A stretch of 64,000 nt of DNA, taken from Ceratodon purpureus (Eukaryota; Streptophyta; Bryopsida; Pseudoditrichales; Ditrichaceae). The stretch spans positions 95,152,238-95,216,237 of the forward strand of contig CM026426.1 in the NCBI GenBank assembly GCA_014871385.1, given 5' to 3'. The translations under genes and the position numbers were made by a program. Shown here in pieces: positions 1 to 12,530 of the stretch. How positions within the stretch are numbered: the stretch's first letter is position 1; each line of letters opens with the position of its first letter. Under the pieces are notes generated by a model. That model was not told the origin of the DNA. It saw only the letters and a program-made list of their open reading frames with translations, and searched no databases.

Positions 1-35
1 CCACCTCCCTGTCGTAGCATCCTTGTCGTAGAATA

Positions 36-470
36 TGACAACGCTCTGCACCTCACTTGCGGGAGATTCCTCTGTTGCCATGATCTTCAGCCTGAAGACA
101 CGCACACCGCTTGCTTCAGCTCTAAATCACAGCTACAACATGATATCCACCGGTCATGTTCAGAAACCCACGTACCTTATCCACCTCTTCAGCACTGCCG
201 ATTCTCGAAGTCACTGCGTGGGGACCGTTGGTGACATGCACACTCCTTGCGTCAGCTCTGAACAACAATCTCATTATGCAATTCAGTTATTCCCGATGGG
301 TGTACAATTATCAACGTGAAGTTTACACCTGCAGAATAATGTCAACAAGTCATGCTAAGAAACTAACTTACCTTGTCCACTTCTTCAGCACCGCCGATGT
401 ATAGTGGGCGCCGTTGGTGAACCTGCACAGCAATCAATTTGCAAGGTGAAAAATCAGCTTTATGCTCAAG
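36..470. repeat. Degenerate tandem repeat with exon-like units (minus strand)
   Basis: Two clear copies and one poorer copy of a unit of about 190 bp lie in tandem. Read on the minus strand, the two clear units each carry a short open stretch ending in E-E-V-D-K directly before a GT splice-donor-like site (exon ends near 372 and 176, 196 bp apart). The unit near 372-425 is preceded by a GTGCAG acceptor-like site. This suggests a decayed gene with a duplicated exon. I do not recognise the protein. Confidence 0.35.
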
Positions 471-1149
471 CACTGCTACGCCAATTTTGAACGGCAAATA
501 CACATTCCTCGGAACCCTGCTCATCACCTATCTACAATACTGTCAATTCGAAGGTCCAAAATTTCTAATAGAGTCAAAGCAGAAATCTAAAGTGCAAACC
601 TCCTCTCGAGCTTGCATCGGCTCTAAACAACAGCAAACTTTCAAACAATTGTTCATGGCATAAAATCACCTTGAAGCACGTTACGACCACCTACTGCAGG
701 AGCATCTGCGGCCGCGACAGATGGTTAGCCTCCCCGATTTGCAAGCCGTTGGTTGCAGCTGCTGAGTAAGCATCTCTCCCGCCATCGAGATGTCTCTCTC
801 AGCGGCTTGGCTCTCTATATTCTAATCAAGCTAGGCCAATAAAAAATTCTCCTCTGAAATAGGCCGAGTACCATCGCATGCTTCCGGAGTCACAATCAGT
901 TACGGCCATGAAGGGGAAAATAAAATTCTCTATTCCAGTTTTGCAAGTGCACACTTGAGACACAAGTGCAGGGATTCCAACTGGATAAAATCAGAAACGA
1001 CGCTCATTGGCTTGGACGGTAGAACTTCTGATGTGTTTTGCCAAATGGCATCACTGGTAACAAGTCACTCCGCCTAGTGTCGATGTCCTATGCTTGGGTT
1101 TTCACTGCCCGGGAAGGGCCTTCCAATGACCCAAAATGGTCTCTAATGA
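471..1149. other. No gene recognised
   Basis: I see no intact reading frame or recognisable domain. The stretch just before the DUF7869-like pseudogene probably holds its eroded 5' part: the same frame continues upstream of 1150 but is broken by several stops. Confidence 0.4.
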
Positions 1150-2715
1150 CACTTTTCTCACAAAACGAAAGCAACAGACTCCTTCATGAAATTACCCATT
1201 GTTGTTACTGGTATGACTGCTCATGTGCATGGCAAAGTTCAATATGCGCACTACGGCCTTGGCATTTCCCCCACAGACTCTAATCATACCATAGGGTCCA
1301 TTGCAAAGTTGTTGCAAGATTTGAAAGCCCCTCCAAAAAATTCATCTCGACATTTATTTTCTACCAAGAGGGACAAGTCCACATTAACTAAGGCGCTTCT
1401 AAATGGTTTAGAATCTTGCCTAGACTCTCTTCTTCCACCTCCACCAGAGCCACTTTTGGCTAACCTTCTTCCACCTATTTTGACTTTGCAGTTGGATAAT
1501 GCCTCAGGTGACAACAAGAACCAATGGATTTTCGGATTTTGTTCTTTGTTGGTATACAAAGGGATTTTCCAAGAAATATATATCAATTTTCTTATTGTTG
1601 GACACACTCATGAAGACATTGATGCTCTTTTCAGTCGCTGGAGCACTATGCTGAAAACAAATATCTATCCAACACTTCCAAGGCTCATGAAATCTTTCAT
1701 GGAATGTGAATCACTTCCAGTTATTCCTCATCTCATCAAGGAGGTCCCTGATTTCAAAAAATTCCTACATGGATATATTGGCAGAGGTGGCAATTTTCTG
1801 GAAGATCATTCCAGGTTGCAACAGTTCAAGTTTTATATGGATTCTATAGGATGGCCTTTGATGGAGTATAAAAATCTATGCACAGACAAAAAATGGCTGC
1901 CAGAGGATGGTGAAGGAACTCGCTTGTGGTCTGAGACATAGGACGGGCGGCCCAAAGTGCCAAGTGGAAGTTCAACTCCTCTTGCTCCTCATTAAATAAA
2001 AGCCCTTGCCGAGGTTAAAAAAGGCTTGAACGATTTCATTGCCCTTTGAAATAGAATGGCCGACAATGACCATTCCGGAGAATTCAGGCGGAAGAATGCT
2101 ATAGTAAAGGACTATTGGAAATCTGTTAGACTTGCTTTGGATGCACCTCTCCAAATACGCGAGGCATTACTAGACGGGTTTTGGCCGGCTTCAAGGATCA
2201 GCAATGATGAGGCAGATCGAAGACAGAGAGATGGCACCATTTGTAAAGAGGATGCTGAGGACACACCTTTCGTTGGACAGAAGCGTGATCATCCACGAGC
2301 GCCATTTCAAGTTAATCGTGATACTTTTGCAGGTTACTTTGTAGCAGTGCGCCCTGTTGATGATGATCCCAAGCCATTTTGGCTTGCAAGAGCCATTACA
2401 AATCCTAATCCAGATCCAGGGCACATGCATATGATAAATATCCAGTATTGGACACCAACAACACATCTCCATATTGATATGGAAACTTATGATGGTAGGG
2501 AAACAAAAAAAGGAAATGTCAGGCGTGAAGATCGAGACATAGCTCCAACCTGGTCAAGCACAAATTGTATCATGACGGCTTTAAAACCACGTTTTAAAGA
2601 GGGACCTTCAGGCCCTAAAGTTGCAATTTCGAAGCCGCAGATTGACATCATCAAAGCGTCGGTGATGGCTTTCATGTCTGAATCAAATAACATTGACTCT
2701 ACATCGCAAGGCTAA
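1150..2715 (+). pseudogene. DUF7869-like (transposase-related) pseudogene
   Basis: The frame from about 1186 carries features I associate with the DUF7869 family found in many plant and invertebrate mobile elements: an early VTGMTAHVHG stretch, a QLDNASGDNKN motif near residue 100, and NFLIVGHTHEDIDALFSRWS near residue 140. The same frame continues to 2715 but contains three stops: TAG at 1939, TAA at 1993 and TGA at 2047. Between and after them the sequence still looks coding, ending in a segment rich in charged residues. All three stops are one C-to-T change from CAG, CAA and CGA. The family name is from memory. A catalytic role for the conserved D and E residues is inference. No terminal repeats were found, so the element limits are unknown. 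Confidence 0.7.
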
Positions 2716-3293
2716 ATAGCTTGTAGTTTCTATTCGTATATTATTTGTATTGGAGCATGCGTAGAATGCACCTGTATGATAAGGCAATGATCTTTTAGTA
2801 TTGTTTTATACTATTACTATGTTCCTATGAAGAGTATTTAAATACAAAAGTTTTAATTGTCTTTCTTTGAATTATTTGACATGTGAATATTTGAATTTTA
2901 TATCTATTAATAGAAATGAAAGTCTCTCTTTACTGAAAGTCTCAATTTAATGAAACCTTATTCCTATCTAAATATAGCACAGATTTAAAATGAGACTTCC
3001 AATTGTCCCAATATAACGAATTAGGCCTTGTGGGCTACAATAGAGTTAGGGAGAACCAATCCGTCATATCAGCCGACGCGGAGATGTCTAGGTCATTGCC
3101 ATCTCCACTCATCATGACAGGGAGTGTGACGGACATGATTACTTAATTTGATGTGAAATGAGGCGAACCCATTCCACAACATCAATCAAATTTGTGAGAG
3201 GAAAAAACCCATGGCTAGAAAACATAACGCATTTGAAACCATGCGGAGAAATAGAACTTTGTCTCTGGAAATTCAAAGATAAAACACAATTGG
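2716..3293. other. AT-rich non-coding sequence
   Basis: AT-rich sequence follows the pseudogene stop. I see no coding frame, structured RNA or repeat here. Confidence 0.5.
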
Positions 3294-3702
3294 TGCTAAC
3301 CAAGATCCCACCGATCTCTCCCCTTTAGTTCCACTAGCCCCCTCTCAGTTTCATCCTTAGTCCCGCGGCGGTCATCCAGCCAACTTGAATGAACTCTGTC
3401 ACAGCCCACTAAATGATTTCCACTAGTTTTCAAGGGGTTTGAAAGGCAGCTTTAGGGTTTCCTGTAATCAATCTACACTCAAGCAGGTGGAGTTATAGAG
3501 GTCTGAGAGCTGTTAGAAGCTGTTGTACCATGTTTTTGGGCTGTTTTGCTACATTTTATGCAGTTTGGACCTCTTTCTCCCTCGTATTTGTACATTTCTA
3601 GCACTCTTTGAAAGTTTTGGGTGCCCAATTTAGTTGGATTTTGTTGGATTTTGATGGGTTTGTGAAGTGTATGGGTTTAGTAGTTAAATCCTCCCTTTCC
3701 TA
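3294..3702 (+). mobile_element. Old LTR-like sequence related to the solo LTR at 56.4 kb
   Basis: This segment aligns by eye along its length with the solo LTR at 56413-56836. It starts TGCTAACC (the solo copy starts TGTTAACC), shares the GATGAACTCTGTC core, GTTTTGATGGGTT and AAATCCTCCCTTT near the right end, and ends CCTTTCCTA where the solo copy ends CCTTTACCA. It is followed by GGAGACCATGC, which resembles the GGCGACCATGC just after the LTR at 37.07 kb. That suggests a 5' LTR with a decayed primer-binding site. No matching 3' LTR was found downstream. Confidence 0.6.
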
Positions 3703-6149
3703 TAGGAGACCATGCTTTATTTTGAACCATGTGATCTCCTGCTTGTTGTATGTTGTTCCACAACTTAGAAAGGTTCTGAGGTGCTGAAACTTGCTCTACA
3801 GAGGTGCAACTAGCCATTGTTTGGGGTCTGTAGAGGTAATGAACTGCTGAAACCATCTCTCTGGAGTGTTGAACAGTCACTATTTGGGTTTAAAAGTCGT
3901 TGCAGTGCTGAAACTGGCTCAGCACAGGTGTTGTCCACTCACTCTAAGAGTTCGTGAGGTACTAAAGTGCTGAAATTGTTGTAGTAGAGAACAGTAGCGG
4001 CGGTTAAAGGTTTCAGCTGTTTTCAAGGGTAGAAACAGTGGTGCAGCGATGCTTGCAGTCGAGCACGTGTCCAAGGGGCAGCACAGTAGGGTCGGCTCTC
4101 TTACGTGGGTGTTGGAAACAAGTGCAAAGAGGAGTGCCAAGGGCCACACCGACTTGGAGTCGATTCTTGTGAACTAAGGGCAGTTCAATCTTTAAAAATG
4201 GATAGGCAGCTAGCACGTAGGAGATCTAGACTTCTATTATAAAACCGTGCGAAAGGTATATAACTCAAAAATTTAGGATTTCAAATTTTAAATCTTAGAT
4301 CTGAAAATTTAGAATCTTAAAAATATGATTTTCTAATTGATGCCGTCAATTTTTGGCCCTCGATTGGCTGCGGGACATCCTTTTGGAGACTTTGGTTGAT
4401 ATTTGGGACCTGGATAAGGAGTTGGGACAAGTGAGAACAGACAAAGAAATTGGGTTGTGTTATGTGGAATCTTCGCATGGAGATTTAACCAGGGACTAGA
4501 GGCTCGCTTGTAGGTTAGCAAGGAGTTAGGGGGACGGGGCGGACTGTGTGAACGTGCTAAGTTACTAGTCAGTTAGCCGAGGGGTCTGCGTGGTCGAGTT
4601 TTCCTAGCGAGGCACTGTCCTAGAGTAGGGAAAGTAACGACCTTGGGGTTGGAATTGCAATTGTTTAAGAGATAGATAGATTGTGCAGGGTGGGTTTGGA
4701 GGGCGCTTTGCCTTTTCTTTCTTAGTTAGCAAAGATGGAAATTTTGGGTGTCTTAGACGTACGAGTACAGAACAAAGTTGCTGTGGGAGCATTCTCAGAG
4801 AAGGTTAGGGTTTAGAAGGAAAGCATAGCCAAGCTAACATACAATCTAGAGAGGGAAGAGGTGAGACAAAGCAATTGATAGAGGATCGCAAGAGCGTTTC
4901 ATTAACGTTGTCCAAGGAAGTCTGGGAGATGCAAAAGAGGGCCTAGTCAAGCTGCAGCCGAGTGCCCTGTCTTTACTCTAGAATGCTATCTAAGTAGGGA
5001 GAAAATGGAGAGAGAGAGAGAGAGATCCTACGTCCTAATTGCCGAGTACATATGCTACCCTAGTCGGCCTAGGAATCCAGTATTAGTGGTAGTTGTCATC
5101 GTTGTTGCTATCGAAGACTGAAGTTCAGGAAATGAAGGTTCTTCAGTAACTTTTTGCCGTTTTCTTTAGCTTGCTATCTGTCCCTAGATTGTTGGAGACC
5201 TAAGTCCTTGTTTTTTGGTATGCATGTCGGCTATCAGGTTGTATAGCGTCCTGTGGCAACTGCGTCAGTCGGCGAGGAGGAGCTTGGTAGCTGTAAAGGG
5301 CTACTATAGCTGCAGGAATGCCTCGATGAATTAGAGTGTCGTTAGATCGAGACGTAGCTAAGTGCTGATAAACATTGTAGACAGTCTTCTCTTATACTTT
5401 GTTACATGCAAGACATTGGACTTGGTCGGCCTTAGGGCTTTAATTCTTGATAGGGTTAGGGTGTGCCGCCACTTCAGCGGCTTCTTATCTTGTATTTGAC
5501 AGCTTGTTTTCAAGCTTTTTGCTGGCCCTCTCAATCTATGTTGATTTTGTCTCTCTTCCTACTTCACTTGTAATGGTTAGTTTTTAGAAGAAGGAAGGCC
5601 GTGGGCCTCCTTTTCACTCCTCTATATCTTCCTTTCCATCCTATTAGTACTTGTATTGGGCTTCATGTGTTATATGCTGTTTTTTTCTTACACCATGGAG
5701 CGTCCCCCATTGTTTTCCCCATCAATACCTTGATAGTAGAGTGAAATTTGATAAATTGGTAGATCTCTTGTAGGGATTTCCGAGGATAGTAAGCACGTTC
5801 AATTCCAAGTTATAGGGAGTGAGATATTGCCTCCCAAAGTTTGGGTAGTCAAAGAAGTTTCCCCACCAACTGCTAGAGGAAGGGTCTCAGTTTTTTAGCA
5901 ATTAGTCCTACGATTTCGATTCTATGCTCTTGAGATTTTAGGAGTAAATTCAAAATCAACTTGGCTTTCCAAAAAGCTAAGGCGAGCTCCAATCCAGGCT
6001 AGGATGGAGAAATGGCAACCTAAGAACTGAAAGGTACTTCAATAAAATCCGGCCGGGTTTTCTCCCAACCTTATTTTTGTTCTCCGCCTTTTTCTTGTCT
6101 CCTTTCCTCCTTTGTTCCTTTCTTCATGTGATCTTGTTCTCTTAACTTC
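3703..6149. other. Possible internal region of an LTR element, no gene recognised
   Basis: The first 250 bp contain irregular repeats around GTGCTGAAAC (near 3780, 3845 and 3908). A (GA)n microsatellite lies at about 5006-5025. No gag, protease, reverse transcriptase or integrase motif is visible and all frames are short. If this belongs to the LTR at 3294-3702, it is a non-autonomous or highly decayed internal part. Confidence 0.4.
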
Positions 6150-6960
6150 CTTGTGATCAAATGCCACCTTCATGGCTAGAAAAACACCTCATGGCTGCAA
6201 AAAAAATTTCATGTCTGCAAAAACACAATCATGTCTGCAAAAACACCTTTCCACACATCATATCACCTAAACCATGTTTTTGGAGATGTCAGCACAATCA
6301 TGCATATACTAATACGGACATATCCATAATAACATCTTCAATAAAAAACAAAGACTCGTCATTCCGGATGTTAATAATGATGTATACGTTGACATGGCCA
6401 TGTCTATCATGGCAAATTCTAGGACATGGAGATGTCCACTGAATCAAAGAACAAACACAGTTTTCGTCTGCACAGACATCGGCGTAGACATCACGCTGTC
6501 ACAGCCGGACATCTCGGAAACCACGGTGATGTCCTGGGTGACATCTACAGTAACGCACTTTTGATTCTAAAATCACGGAAAACTGTGCTTATGTGGCATG
6601 CCACGTCATTCCTTTGCTGCTCCACGTCAGATTTTCGTGTCGCCACGTCAGAAATTGTCCAGTCCATGTGGTCCACCATGTCACCTTTGGCAACAATGAC
6701 ATGCTTACCCATGCGGCACTACGCGTCAAAAACTCCAGTAATGTGTTGTTGACGTGGCCTCCACATTGCCCACTTCTTTGCCCCTCAAAATCACCTTGAG
6801 ACGCGCGTGCTACAGAGATGTCCACATGTTTTATAGGACGTCTGCAATTGTTTTTGCTGCGTCTTAGATGTTCTCATGTCTGCACGACATCATTTCCCAT
6901 ATCCACTTGTTTTTTTAGACATTACTTGGGATGTCATAAAAAACACGACTTTGTTTGAGG
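6150..6960. mobile_element. CACTA-like subterminal repeat region
   Basis: Short motifs such as CATGTCTGCAAAAACAC and GGACGTCTGCA, and their complements (GACATC, GATGTC), recur in both orientations at close spacing. Dense subterminal repeats of this kind are typical of CACTA (En/Spm) ends. A similar motif set lies at 42.3-43.07 kb beside a CACTATAAGAAA-type terminus. No CACTA terminus was found at this copy, so the assignment rests on motif texture. Confidence 0.35.
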
Positions 6961-8400
6961 ATGCCTCAACCTTTGAGTGCTAAGGTGGTGAAGGTGTTCA
7001 GAAGAGAGGACTCTCAAATCCTAAGTTGGTATTTGGAGATGAGTCCCCTACTGATGAAGACTGCGACACAAAGATATTCATCCTACCTTATAGTTTTGAG
7101 ACAACATATCAATGTTCAAATATAGAGAGGTGGATGTTGCTTATTCCACACAGGCCACTTTATCATTGTTGAAGTGCCACAATTGAGACTTACCATGTCT
7201 TGTAGTTGCTGGAGGGCCTGACCAAGAGCAATCGGGAAGGAGTTTGAATTCAAGATCTCCTATCCAGTCAATAGGTTTGTTGAACAATCCTCTTTCAGTT
7301 GCTCATGAATAGATGGTTTGGACACAGATGGAGGAGATATCTCCACCTGCATAAACTCTTCCTCGATTCCATTTTCTATCCAAAAGAAAACGGGTGCTAA
7401 GCTACACTGCTAATGACGCCCTAGAGCCCACATGTAAGACCTCCTCACCGTCTTCCAATTTACACATAGGATTTATAATTTCATTTTCTACTACTCTATG
7501 CTTTCTTTCTAACAAATTCAATTTTGTGTATTACAAATTGCACTTCCTACTAGAGGTGCTATCAAATGGAGAGAGCTACAAAGCCACGACAAGAGGAGGG
7601 ATGTGCCAGAGAATGGCAAACATGTGGTTGGAGTTCGCCATAAGTAACCTTGCAATGGAGATGTCAGACCGGCGAGGAAGACGACAGGTGATGAGCGCAT
7701 ATCAAAAGTGACTCTTGCAAAAAGCAATAATGGTGAAGAAATTGCGCTTGAAAATCTCTACTTTGTAGAGAGGAGCTTCTTGCTCCTTTTTTAGCAAGCT
7801 CTTGCAGGTGGAGAGGATTTAGAACAAAAGATCCACTCTCCAATAGAGAGGATAACAAAGGCACATGCAAAGGAGCTTTCAAAGGCCATAGACTGCAGTG
7901 ACTAGGCATCTTCCAATAGCTTGAGAAAGAAAAAAACCAAGAAGAAGAATCATAAGGTTGTTACGGCGGCGGTGACGGACCAAAAATAAGAGTGCTGGAG
8001 ATAGCTATTCTTTAAATTTTTGATAGAAATTGTTAACACTTAAGCATGTAATTCATGCTTGCCTAAAATTTTAATGTCACATTGCTTGTGAGGTTGACTT
8101 ACACAAATGCTCATTGTTGCATAACACCTATGGAAATGTGGTTTATGGAGATGGAAAACCTACTAGGACAGGTCCAATTTAATGATGGAAGATTGTTCTA
8201 GACGGCAAATCTATAATAGAACAAAAGAGTAGATTGAGAAGAAACCTCAAAGGAAGACAAAGATAGACCAAAATTGAGGGGATTCCTCACACAAGACTTA
8301 GAATAAAAATTGAGATTAGAAAACTAGAAGTAGTATTGCTAAACAAAAGGGCAAATACATTTAGTGTTGAAGAGAGCGAAGAGCAACGGCCGTCGACTCT
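6961..8400. other. No gene recognised; possible decayed coding sequence
   Basis: Short frames only, the longest about 105 codons at 7394-7711, with no recognisable domain. The base composition is like degraded transposon sequence. Confidence 0.4.
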
Positions 8401-8449
8401 CTATTTACACTAGGCTACAAGAAAATTTTGGAGTTAGGTCCTAGAGACC

Positions 8450-8640
8450 TTGAAAAGCATCTATGGAACAATTTAAAATCTTATAGGAGCTTCCAAAATC
8501 TAGGAAGGTCAAGCGGAACCTTTCAAAAGCTTATGGAAGTTTTTGGAAACAATTGGATTGGTATTGAATCTTTCGGAAGCTTGTCGAAGCTTCTGGAAAC
8601 TAGTGGAAACATGTAGAATCTTCTAGAAGTCACCAAAACC
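8450..8640. repeat. GAA/TTC-rich repeat cluster resembling heat-shock elements
   Basis: The stretch is full of short GGAAG, CTTCTGGAA and TTCTAGAA units. GAAgcTTCtgGAA at 8586-8598 is a perfect three-unit heat-shock element by spacing, and TTCTAGAA occurs about 30 bp later. Whether this is regulatory or only a degenerate short tandem repeat cannot be told from sequence. Confidence 0.35.
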
Positions 8641-9657
8641 AATAGAATCTAAGCATACTTAGCTATCGCTCTTTGAGAAAGCTTTTGAGAAGCTTCCCTG
8701 TAGCAGGGTTGGTAAGTGGAGTTCTCATTGGTTTGTATTTCTCTCTGTAGGCCGGTCATCGACGTAAACAAGAAGCTTGGGGGTAAAAGATGGCTTTGTG
8801 ACGAGGTAGTTTCCAATTCCGACATAACTTCAAGGAATCTCAAAGCAAGGGCCACATTCCTTGCATGTCCCAACATAACAGAGTGGGGCATCACTTGGCG
8901 TAAGAAAGACTCTGAGTCATTCGCGACACTAAGATTTGTGTGGAGAATTGGTGTGAAGGACCATGAGTAGATGTTTTATAAGCCAAGGAATGGCCAAGGA
9001 GTCTCCCTCATAGCCTCTACTTGTTGCTTGGAATAATCTCAGAGGGAGATCTTAATCCAACGGATTTCGTAGGTGTTGTTTCAACGATTAAGACATGGAA
9101 GGACAACATGTACTGCAAAAAGGCAATTGATCAAGGCATGCAATTTGCCAATGGGCAGCCTAAAGATGTTGAGGACTTCCTCAAATATTTTACCATTTTC
9201 ATCATGGCCAGGGATGAAGTGAAAAATAAAAATGTTGGCTTCCCAAAAAAATCCAACAAAGCCTACTCCAAAGAAAAGGGCTTCCCACAAGATTGTTGTT
9301 GAAGCCCGGTGTAAAACCAAAAAGCACAACCCTAAGGTTCACTTTGGCTTACGAGATAAAGCAAACACATGCAATCATCCAATCAAGCTATAGAAGCAAT
9401 TTAAGGTGGCTATGGAGTATTAAGAATGAGGGTCTCACTTCCAAATCCCCACAACCCTAAATCACAACGAAAAGCTGATCTTGAACTAATAAAAAGGAAC
9501 CAAAACATAATAAACAAAAACACATACAACTAGCCGTCTTCAACCAAACTCGAAGGTCGATCAAATCATTCAAAATTCACACAAATGCTAGGGCTTCCAA
9601 ACTGAAATTTCACTTCACTCTCTGCAAACATGCACAATTGATAACATGAACATAACA
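8641..9657 (+). other. Possible decayed coding sequence, unidentified
   Basis: Frames at 8716-8970 and 9021-9302 have a protein-like composition with charged and aromatic residues mixed and little low complexity. They are in different frames, are separated by a stop, and match no family I can name. The rest is AT-rich and featureless. Confidence 0.3.
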
Positions 9658-10398
9658 GGGGGGAAGCATGGTAAAGTGGACCACGAAAGTGGACGTCTTA
9701 TTGTCAATTTCAGCTCTTTTGCAAATATCGTACATAAGTGATGGAAAGATGTAATTGAAGTCAATTTTTTTTCCTAATATGGATTCTCAACTTGCTTTTC
9801 TACAACTTCAAAAAGTTTCGTGCAAAGTAGACACTTTAAAGTTATTGTATGTGGGCTTCAAACCCAAGCAAAGTGAATGCAGTTATTTGAAAAAGTGGTT
9901 ATAAAAGAATCAAAAACTATCTAAAAATCACTTTTGATTAAGCGGTGTCCTCTGTATGTTTAAGAGATATTCTAAAATAGTCAATTCATATTCTCATTGA
10001 TTGGTTTAGGATTCCAAAAGTACCGCAAGGATGTTTTTTGAGAGGGTCACTTTCGCGGTAGTTTTAGTGCGTTTTGTTTCACGAAACATTGTTTTCTAAA
10101 TTGGAAAAAAACATCTTCTAAAGACAATAGAGGCCACCAAATGAAGAAATCAAGACTTTGGAAAAGTTCATTTTCATGATTTAGAACTAGTGGTCAAATT
10201 AAGTTTCAATTCAGGATGTTCTTTTTATGAAGATGCGTGTGAGATACCTTATGACACCCTCGAAAGTGACTAAAATGCTCAAAAACCACACTAAAATGCT
10301 CAAAATCAGCTTTGAGCTTTGAAAAACAGCACACTTCATATTCACTTCTTATTGATCACAAATTGCACTTTGTGGTCCACTTTACCATGCTTCCTCCC
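9658..10398. mobile_element. 741-bp MITE with 27-bp terminal inverted repeats (copy 1)
   Basis: The left end starts GGGGGGAAGCATGGTAAAG. The right end is its reverse complement with one mismatch over 27 bp. AACA occurs directly outside both ends and may be a 4-bp target duplication. There is no transposase frame inside, so the element is non-autonomous. A diverged second copy lies at 29578-30312 in the same orientation and aligns end to end, which confirms the boundaries. Superfamily unassigned. Confidence 0.85.
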
Positions 10399-12530
10399 AA
10401 CATCCCTAATGACACATCACACCGCACTCAAGGATAACAACAAATAAACAACACTCTAAACTAAATGCACGGTAACCTCCAGCATCATCACCAAGCACAA
10501 ACCAAAGCTTTCCAATGCTGGAACAGTCCACTTGCCGTCGTCAAGCCTTTGACTCCTTTATGCACAGCTGAACTCACTGCTCACTCTTGCTTCCACCAAA
10601 CTTCCAAGCTGCAGCCTGAGACGAATGCAACTTCTTCACCCTGACCTCCGACTCAACACCGTGAATCCGACTCTCTTCCGGAACCGCATGCACTGTCTTG
10701 AGCTGTCGAGAGCCAGCCTCTACTGCAACTCCGCCGGCCTTCCTTGCAGAATCGGCATCAGAACCGACGTATACAAAAACAAATATTTAAATAAATAAAA
10801 AGAGCACCGAACCTCCCCCTGCTCTGCGAACCAACTCCCTAGATTGTAAACGCCGGAGAACCGGAGCAGCCTTCCTTCCAACGACTTTCCACCGCTTCCG
10901 CAATTCATAGCAGCCGCTCGAATTCACCGAGACAAGCAACCACTAGCGCTCGATCTCCACCAAGAAGAAACCAAAAAAATAAATAAACCAAAAAAAAAAA
11001 AAACAAAGAACTCCAACCGCATGCACAACCAAACTCCCCTTCCCTTCCAACAGAGCCTTCAACCTTCCAACCAGACGGTATTCACCAACGCCCTCCTTAC
11101 ACCTTCAGCCGGTTCCTCCAATTCTTCCCGCAGCCCTTCCTTCCGCCACAACTTCGAGATTCCCCCCCACCGGAGATCCAGACCCGGCCAACAAGAAGAA
11201 AATCAAAGAAAAATTGACCTCACCGAACCTCCCTCGACTCACTACCTTCACTGCAACCACCAGCTTCGTCCGGTTTCTTGCCAAATCTGCCGAACGTCCT
11301 TCCAGCCAATGTTTCTCCTCAAGCCTCCACCCTTCCAGAAATTCCGGCCAGCTTCCCTTGAGCATCCAACTCCCAACTGCAATGAACCAGGAGTCGTCAA
11401 CAGCCGCCTGATTTACCGAACCAGCAGCCTCTATGCTAGTCCACCTCCAACGACATTCCTCTTCCCAGGCAGCTCAAGTCACCGTAACTCCTCCTTCTTC
11501 TTCAACCCTACCCTGGTAAGCTTCATTCACCAAACCACCTTCCAGCAAGGAAAGAATCGGCGAGCAAGATAGAAAAGAAACCAGCAAACACCACTCCCAA
11601 CACCGCAGCACCGTCGGCCTTCACACCTCCGACCAATGCTCCCTCTCAACGGCTGCCTCGTTTGACTGCAGATCGACCCCACCAAGAAGCCCAAACTCTG
11701 AATCGGAGAGCAATCTCCCTAAGGTCGCAGCCCCCGCTTGCCTCTGCCGAGCCTCCAACTTCCAAATTTCCCGGAACCACCGAGCTCCAACCTCCAAACT
11801 GCAAGCGACTTCTCAACCGCATGCACAATAAGCTGGAACGACGAAATAAAAAACCACCTGGTTCATGGCAGTCTCTTTACTCTCCCTGCTACCGCATGCG
11901 ATCTCAAAGCTGCAGCCGCCCTAACTCCAAATCAACCAGCAGCTGCTCTCACTACCAATCCTAACACACACCCCTAACTCTTCTCTCTTCCTAGCACACA
12001 CACTAACTAGAGGCACTAACCGGCCAAGCACCAAGCGTGCTCCTAACTCAAAAAAACTAACTAACACACAATGCCACACCGTCACCAGCAACAACGGGTT
12101 CTCCTTAACCTAATCTCCACTGTCTCCCTAACATCTAATCCTTTACCCTCCAAACTAACCCTATCAGCCATTCTCTCAAGACGTCACCTTCTCAGTACCT
12201 ACTCCCACACCATCGCATGACCATGCCAGGCACATGGACATGCGCATGTGCTTAACATCCTCTGACTAGCATTTTCTTATTTATTTTTTCACCTAACTAA
12301 TCCTAATTTCCAACACCAAATTGGTAATTTTTAATGTCAATTGGCTACTACCGCTAACCACCAAATTGACCTACGACTTCTCTAGTTAAAAAACTAGAAT
12401 CCTCATCGCGTCAAATTCTATTTGTCTTAAACTAACTTTCCTGCTTCCAACATTAGCTCATATGGGCTTGGGCGCCCATCCGTAATCTGTGGCGGCTGCA
12501 TAAATGCAGCGGCTTGAGTTCTTTAATTTT
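10399..12530. other. C-rich, pyrimidine-biased tract, no gene recognised
   Basis: The plus strand is rich in C and A and poor in G, with many CCTTCC, CCAACC and CTCCAAC runs. The word ACCGCATGC recurs (near 10684, 11016, 11816 and 11890). Frames are open because TAA, TAG and TGA are rare in this composition, and their products are low-complexity Pro/Ser/Thr/Asn-rich. I do not regard them as genes. It may be a decayed LTR or leader in minus orientation. Confidence 0.4.

Noticed and set aside
11021..11572. 183-codon plus-strand frame in the C-rich tract
   Set aside because: Pro/Ser/Thr/Asn-rich composition reflects the C-rich strand bias; no domain.
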